A stretch of DNA of 53,059 bases. Origin: Actinoplanes aureus (GTDB taxonomy: Bacteria; Actinomycetota; Actinomycetes; Mycobacteriales; Micromonosporaceae). Both the position numbers and the translations under genes were made by a program. The stretch lies in assembly GCF_015704865.1 (NCBI RefSeq), contig NZ_JADQTO010000045.1, positions 1 to 53,059 on the forward strand, written 5' to 3'. The first letter of the stretch is position 1, and every line of letters starts with the position of its first letter. Under the pieces are notes generated by a model, which saw nothing but the letters and a program-made list of their open reading frames with translations, was not told the origin of the DNA and did not search any database. Positions 50,256-53,059 of the stretch are shown here, one piece after another.

Positions 50256-51986
50256 ATGCGCATTCTGCTGCTCGTCACCGCATTCAACGGCCTCAGCCAG
50301 CGCGTCTGGTGTGCCCTGCGGGCCGGCGGCCACCACGTCGGTGTGCAGATCGCCGACGACGCAGCCGGCATGATCGCGGGTGTCTGGGCCGTCGACCCGG
50401 ATCTGATCCTGTGTCCGTACCTGACGCGGCGTGTCCCGGCCGAGGTGTGGCAGCACTGGCGCACGGTGATCATCCATCCGGGGCCGGTCGGTGACCGTGG
50501 TCCGTCGTCGCTGGACTGGGCGATCACCGACGGTGCCGTCCGGTGGGGTGTGACCGCGCTGCAGGCGGTCGAGGAGATGGACGCCGGCCCGGTCTGGGCG
50601 ACCCGCACGTTCACCATGCCGGGCACCACGCCGCGTAAGTCGGCGCTGTACGCCGGGCCGGTTGCGGACGCCGTCCTGGAGTGCGTCCTCGAGGTCGTGG
50701 CGAAGGCGGCAGATCCCTCGTTTGTGCCGACCCCCGCGGAGCGGATGCCGGTCGAGGTGCCCGGGGCCCGGGCTCGGCCGGCGATGCGGCAGACGGACCG
50801 GGCCATCGACTGGGCCGGGCCGACGGAGCCGATCGTGCGCCGCATCCGCGCCGCCGACGGCGCCCCGGGGGTGCTGACCGAGGTCGCCGGCGTGCCGGTG
50901 TACGCCTACGACGCTCATCCCGGCCTGATTCGTCAAGGCCGGCCCGGCGAGATACTGCTGCGCCGCGAAGGTGCCGTGCTGCTAGCCGCCGGTGACGGCA
51001 GCGTGTGGCTCGGCCACCTGCGGCCGGTCGACGTCGACGGGCATCCGGGGATCAAACTGCCGGCGGTCACCGCGCTCGGCTCCCGGGTGCACGGTGTCGC
51101 GCACGCGGCCACCCGGTCAGGCCGCGGCCCAGACGCGACCTGCGGGTACGGGCAGATCCGGTACCGGCGCACTGGCGCGGTGGGCTGGCTGCACGTCGAC
51201 TTCTACAACGGGGCGATGGCGGCGGGGCACTGCCGGCGCCTGCTGTCCGGGCTGCGGCACGCGATCGAGCAGGACACCCGCGTGATCGTGCTGTGCAGCG
51301 GCACGCAGGCGTTCAGCAACGGCATCCACCTGAACGTGATCGACGGGGCGCCGGACCCGGCCGCAGAAGGGTGGGCGAACATCCGCGCGATCAACGAAGT
51401 GTGCCGGGAGATCATCACCTGCACCAGACAGACCGTGATCGCCGCCTATACCGGGCCGGCCGGCGCGGGTGGAGCGATGCTGGGGCTCGGCGCCGACGTC
51501 GTGGCGGCCCGGTCCGGGATCGTGCTCAACCCCTTCTACGACATGGGTATGTACGGCTCGGAGTTGCACACCTACACGCTGCCCGCCCGAGTCGGCGCGG
51601 ACCGGGCGCAGCGCCTGCTGGCCGACCGTCTCCCGGTGGATGCCGAGCAGGCCCTGCGGATCGGCCTGGTCGACACGGTGGGGCCCCGCAACGTCAGCGG
51701 CTATGTGGACTGGCTGACCGACCTGGCGGCCGCCGAGGCGGACCCGGCCCGGGTACGGGCCCGTTGCGAAGAGAAACAGAACCGGCTCGCCGCGAGCTTG
51801 CCACTCGGGGTGTATGAGGCCCGAGAGTTGGCGCAGATGAGCCGTGATCTGTTCGACGACCGGTCCGGGTTCGCCGCCGCCCGTCGTGCCTTCGTGTCCA
51901 AGACCCGCCATGCGACGCCGGATCGGCTCCGGCTCCCGCGGCGGTCGTCACGCTGGACGAGTTCGCCGTCGGTGGGCGGCCGATGA
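50256..51986 (+). CDS. hypX: HypX-like protein (formyltransferase plus enoyl-CoA hydratase)
   Basis: A 576-residue two-domain protein. The N-terminal half is a methionyl-tRNA formyltransferase-like domain (MRILLLVTAFNGLSQRVW, IIHPGPVGDRGPSSLDWA with the His-Pro-Gly of the active site). The C-terminal half is an enoyl-CoA hydratase/crotonase domain (IVLCSGTQAFSNGIHLN, YTGPAGAGGAMLGLGAD). This fusion is diagnostic of HypX/HoxX, which uses formyl-tetrahydrofolate to make formyl-CoA and releases CO, supplying the CO ligand of [NiFe]-hydrogenase in air. Length fits the family. ATG 50256 follows GGAGG. No hydrogenase or other hyp gene is in the window, so the pathway partners must be elsewhere or this copy is orphaned. 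Confidence 0.85.
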   Translation: MRILLLVTAFNGLSQRVWCALRAGGHHVGVQIADDAAGMIAGVWAVDPDLILCPYLTRRVPAEVWQHWRTVIIHPGPVGDRGPSSLDWAITDGAVRWGVTALQAVEEMDAGPVWATRTFTMPGTTPRKSALYAGPVADAVLECVLEVVAKAADPSFVPTPAERMPVEVPGARARPAMRQTDRAIDWAGPTEPIVRRIRAADGAPGVLTEVAGVPVYAYDAHPGLIRQGRPGEILLRREGAVLLAAGDGSVWLGHLRPVDVDGHPGIKLPAVTALGSRVHGVAHAATRSGRGPDATCGYGQIRYRRTGAVGWLHVDFYNGAMAAGHCRRLLSGLRHAIEQDTRVIVLCSGTQAFSNGIHLNVIDGAPDPAAEGWANIRAINEVCREIITCTRQTVIAAYTGPAGAGGAMLGLGADVVAARSGIVLNPFYDMGMYGSELHTYTLPARVGADRAQRLLADRLPVDAEQALRIGLVDTVGPRNVSGYVDWLTDLAAAEADPARVRARCEEKQNRLAASLPLGVYEARELAQMSRDLFDDRSGFAAARRAFVSKTRHATPDRLRLPRRSSRWTSSPSVGGR

Positions 51987-52420
51987 CGACGCTGCTTGCC
52001 GTTCTGGGCTGGCGGCCGCGGTTTTACGTCCTCGGTGAGCCGCGACCGACGACTGAGGGATGTTCAGGGTGAGGCTTCCTGAACGTCGGACGTGGTCGAT
52101 CACAACGCAGCGGTCCGCATCGAGGCGAACTAACCGCCGAGCACGTGTCCTGCCATCCGGGACCGCCGCCGCCGTGCGGTCCAACCCTTCGCGGGTGCCC
52201 CGATACAGCCCGTAACACCGAGCCGCATTTTTCCGATGCTGCGTCCCGGCGTGGCAAGCCGCACCCTCATACGAGTACCTGCCGGGCTGGTCGAGGTATC
52301 GGCGAGCGGGTTAATCGGCGACACGCCCGGATGCGATGGCCCGCCTCGCTCACTCGTACTAGTGTACGAAGATCTCCGGGGTGGGGTGCAGGGAATCGCA
52401 GGTTGGTATGGAGGGGTTCA
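51987..52420. other. Stretch without a gene
   Basis: No convincing frame on either strand. A short palindrome, GTACTAGTGTAC, at about 52357-52368 may belong to the promoter of the small gene at 52421. Confidence 0.35.
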
Positions 52421-52609
52421 GTGGGTGAGCGGACCAGGCAGCTGGCTTGGGTGTTCCGGCCGAACCAGGGGCGGCCCAGCGAGATTCAGGCGCTGGCCGG
52501 GGTGCCTGTTCATGGCGCCGGGCCGAGAGGCGCCGACGGCGGCGTGGAGGTCGTGCTGTGTGACGGTTCCCGGGTCCGGGCAACGCCAGCGGAACTTCGC
52601 GCTGAGTGA
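52421..52609 (+). CDS. Small hypothetical protein (62 residues)
   Basis: GTG at 52421 follows GGAGGGG at about 6 nt. The product (starting with VGERTRQLAWVFRPNQGR, ending RVRATPAELRAE) has alternating strands (GGVEVVLCDGSRVRATP) like a small SH3-type barrel. No family recognised. The clean start signal and compact composition support a real gene. Confidence 0.4.
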   Translation: MGERTRQLAWVFRPNQGRPSEIQALAGVPVHGAGPRGADGGVEVVLCDGSRVRATPAELRAE

Positions 52610-52664
52610 TGCACTGCGCGTCGGCGACGACGGGTGCCTAGAGGTGCCGGACTGCCGTGACGTG

Positions 52665-52871
52665 TTAACTCGGGGCGTCACGGGAATCGCTTATCTGTGT
52701 CCAGTTGGCGATCTGCGGGGGCACCGCCTCCAACATGCGTGCCAGCATCTGACGGGCGTCGCTCTCTCGGGTGAAGTCGTGAGTGACTTCCTTCCCGTCA
52801 GAGCCGCCGATCCGTCCGATCACCTGCCAGCCGGTCGATGTACGGGTCAGGTAGACATCGCGTCGGGCCAT
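52665..52871 (-). CDS. Small hypothetical protein (68 residues)
   Basis: Begins MARRDVYLTRTSTGWQVIGR and ends TQISDSRDAPS. It shows a two-strand segment followed by a helix (RESDARQMLARMLEAVP), a common plan in short actinomycete proteins that may bind nucleic acid or a protein partner. No clear ribosome binding site before the ATG at 52871, so expression may be leaderless. The 188 bases beyond, up to the window end, show no gene. Confidence 0.45.
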   Translation of the reverse strand: MARRDVYLTRTSTGWQVIGRIGGSDGKEVTHDFTRESDARQMLARMLEAVPPQIANWTQISDSRDAPS

Positions 52872-53059
52872 GCCGAAGCGGCGGTTGAACCAGTGCTCGA
52901 CATGCGCGGTCGCTCTCGCAGACTAGAACATATGTGCGACTACTCAGGTTTGTGTGGGCATTGGAGCGGCTACAGGATCCCGTGACGGACGGCGATAGGT
53001 GCCATCCGGATAGTCATGGTTGTCAACGCGATCGTGACGCCTCGCTGAGTCGTCTACGG

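Overview
The window is high-GC DNA with GTG/TTG starts, purine-rich ribosome binding sites and gene families typical of filamentous actinomycetes. A Micromonosporaceae-like host is likely but not proven. Most of it reads as an accessory region: an integrated plasmid, a plasmid-like genomic island, or a decayed conjugative element. I see no ribosomal RNA, tRNA, CRISPR array, relaxase, FtsK/TraB translocase or complete Rep gene. Functions come from motifs read by eye; no database search was run.

Region by region. 0-5 kb: FAD monooxygenase, small P-loop kinase and several small plasmid-type genes, all on the minus strand. 5.3-14 kb: a gene remnant, then a very large minus-strand gene fusing insecticidal-toxin-complex B and C components (SpvB/TcdB/RHS), with a membrane protein just upstream of it. 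14-25.3 kb: a minus-strand plasmid-maintenance block with two SSB-fold proteins, a primase-polymerase, a cytosine-5 DNA methyltransferase, a ParB-like nuclease and small unknown genes, several of them frameshifted. 26-30.5 kb: a three-gene tyrosine-recombinase cassette of Tn554 type on the plus strand. 30.6-37.7 kb: a secreted nuclease/phosphatase-fold protein, a Mom-like DNA-modification protein coupled to a DUF5983-like protein, a DUF4192 protein and a DprA-like protein. 37.8-45.3 kb: a PAPS-reductase-like PP-loop gene cut in two by a 6.3-kb insertion that carries a pair of tyrosine recombinases and a cargo of four genes. 45.4-53 kb: a GGDEF protein, a DUF932 plasmid/phage protein, two paralogous secreted proteins flanking a membrane protein, a HypX-like protein and two small proteins.

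Two signals stand out. First, a structured leader motif recurs at 1.3, 4.7, 16.8 and 47.6 kb, each time upstream of a minus-strand gene. Its core is an internal loop of the form AAGATCTTGG / CCAAGATGTT between stems whose sequences differ but still pair. Two copies are nearly identical over about 200 nt and end 43 nt from their start codons. I do not recognise it as a described RNA family. Second, the 6.3-kb insertion at 38604-44911 has 10-bp inverted ends and separates the N- and C-terminal halves of one PP-loop gene, which can be rebuilt across the junction. Together with the Mom-like protein and the C5 methyltransferase, this suggests the region once carried, or still carries, several DNA-modification functions.

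Data quality is uneven. Poly-C/poly-G tracts at 36.3 and 45.4 kb and a cluster of single-base frameshifts (14-20 kb and 25.9 kb) may be assembly or sequencing errors rather than true gene decay.
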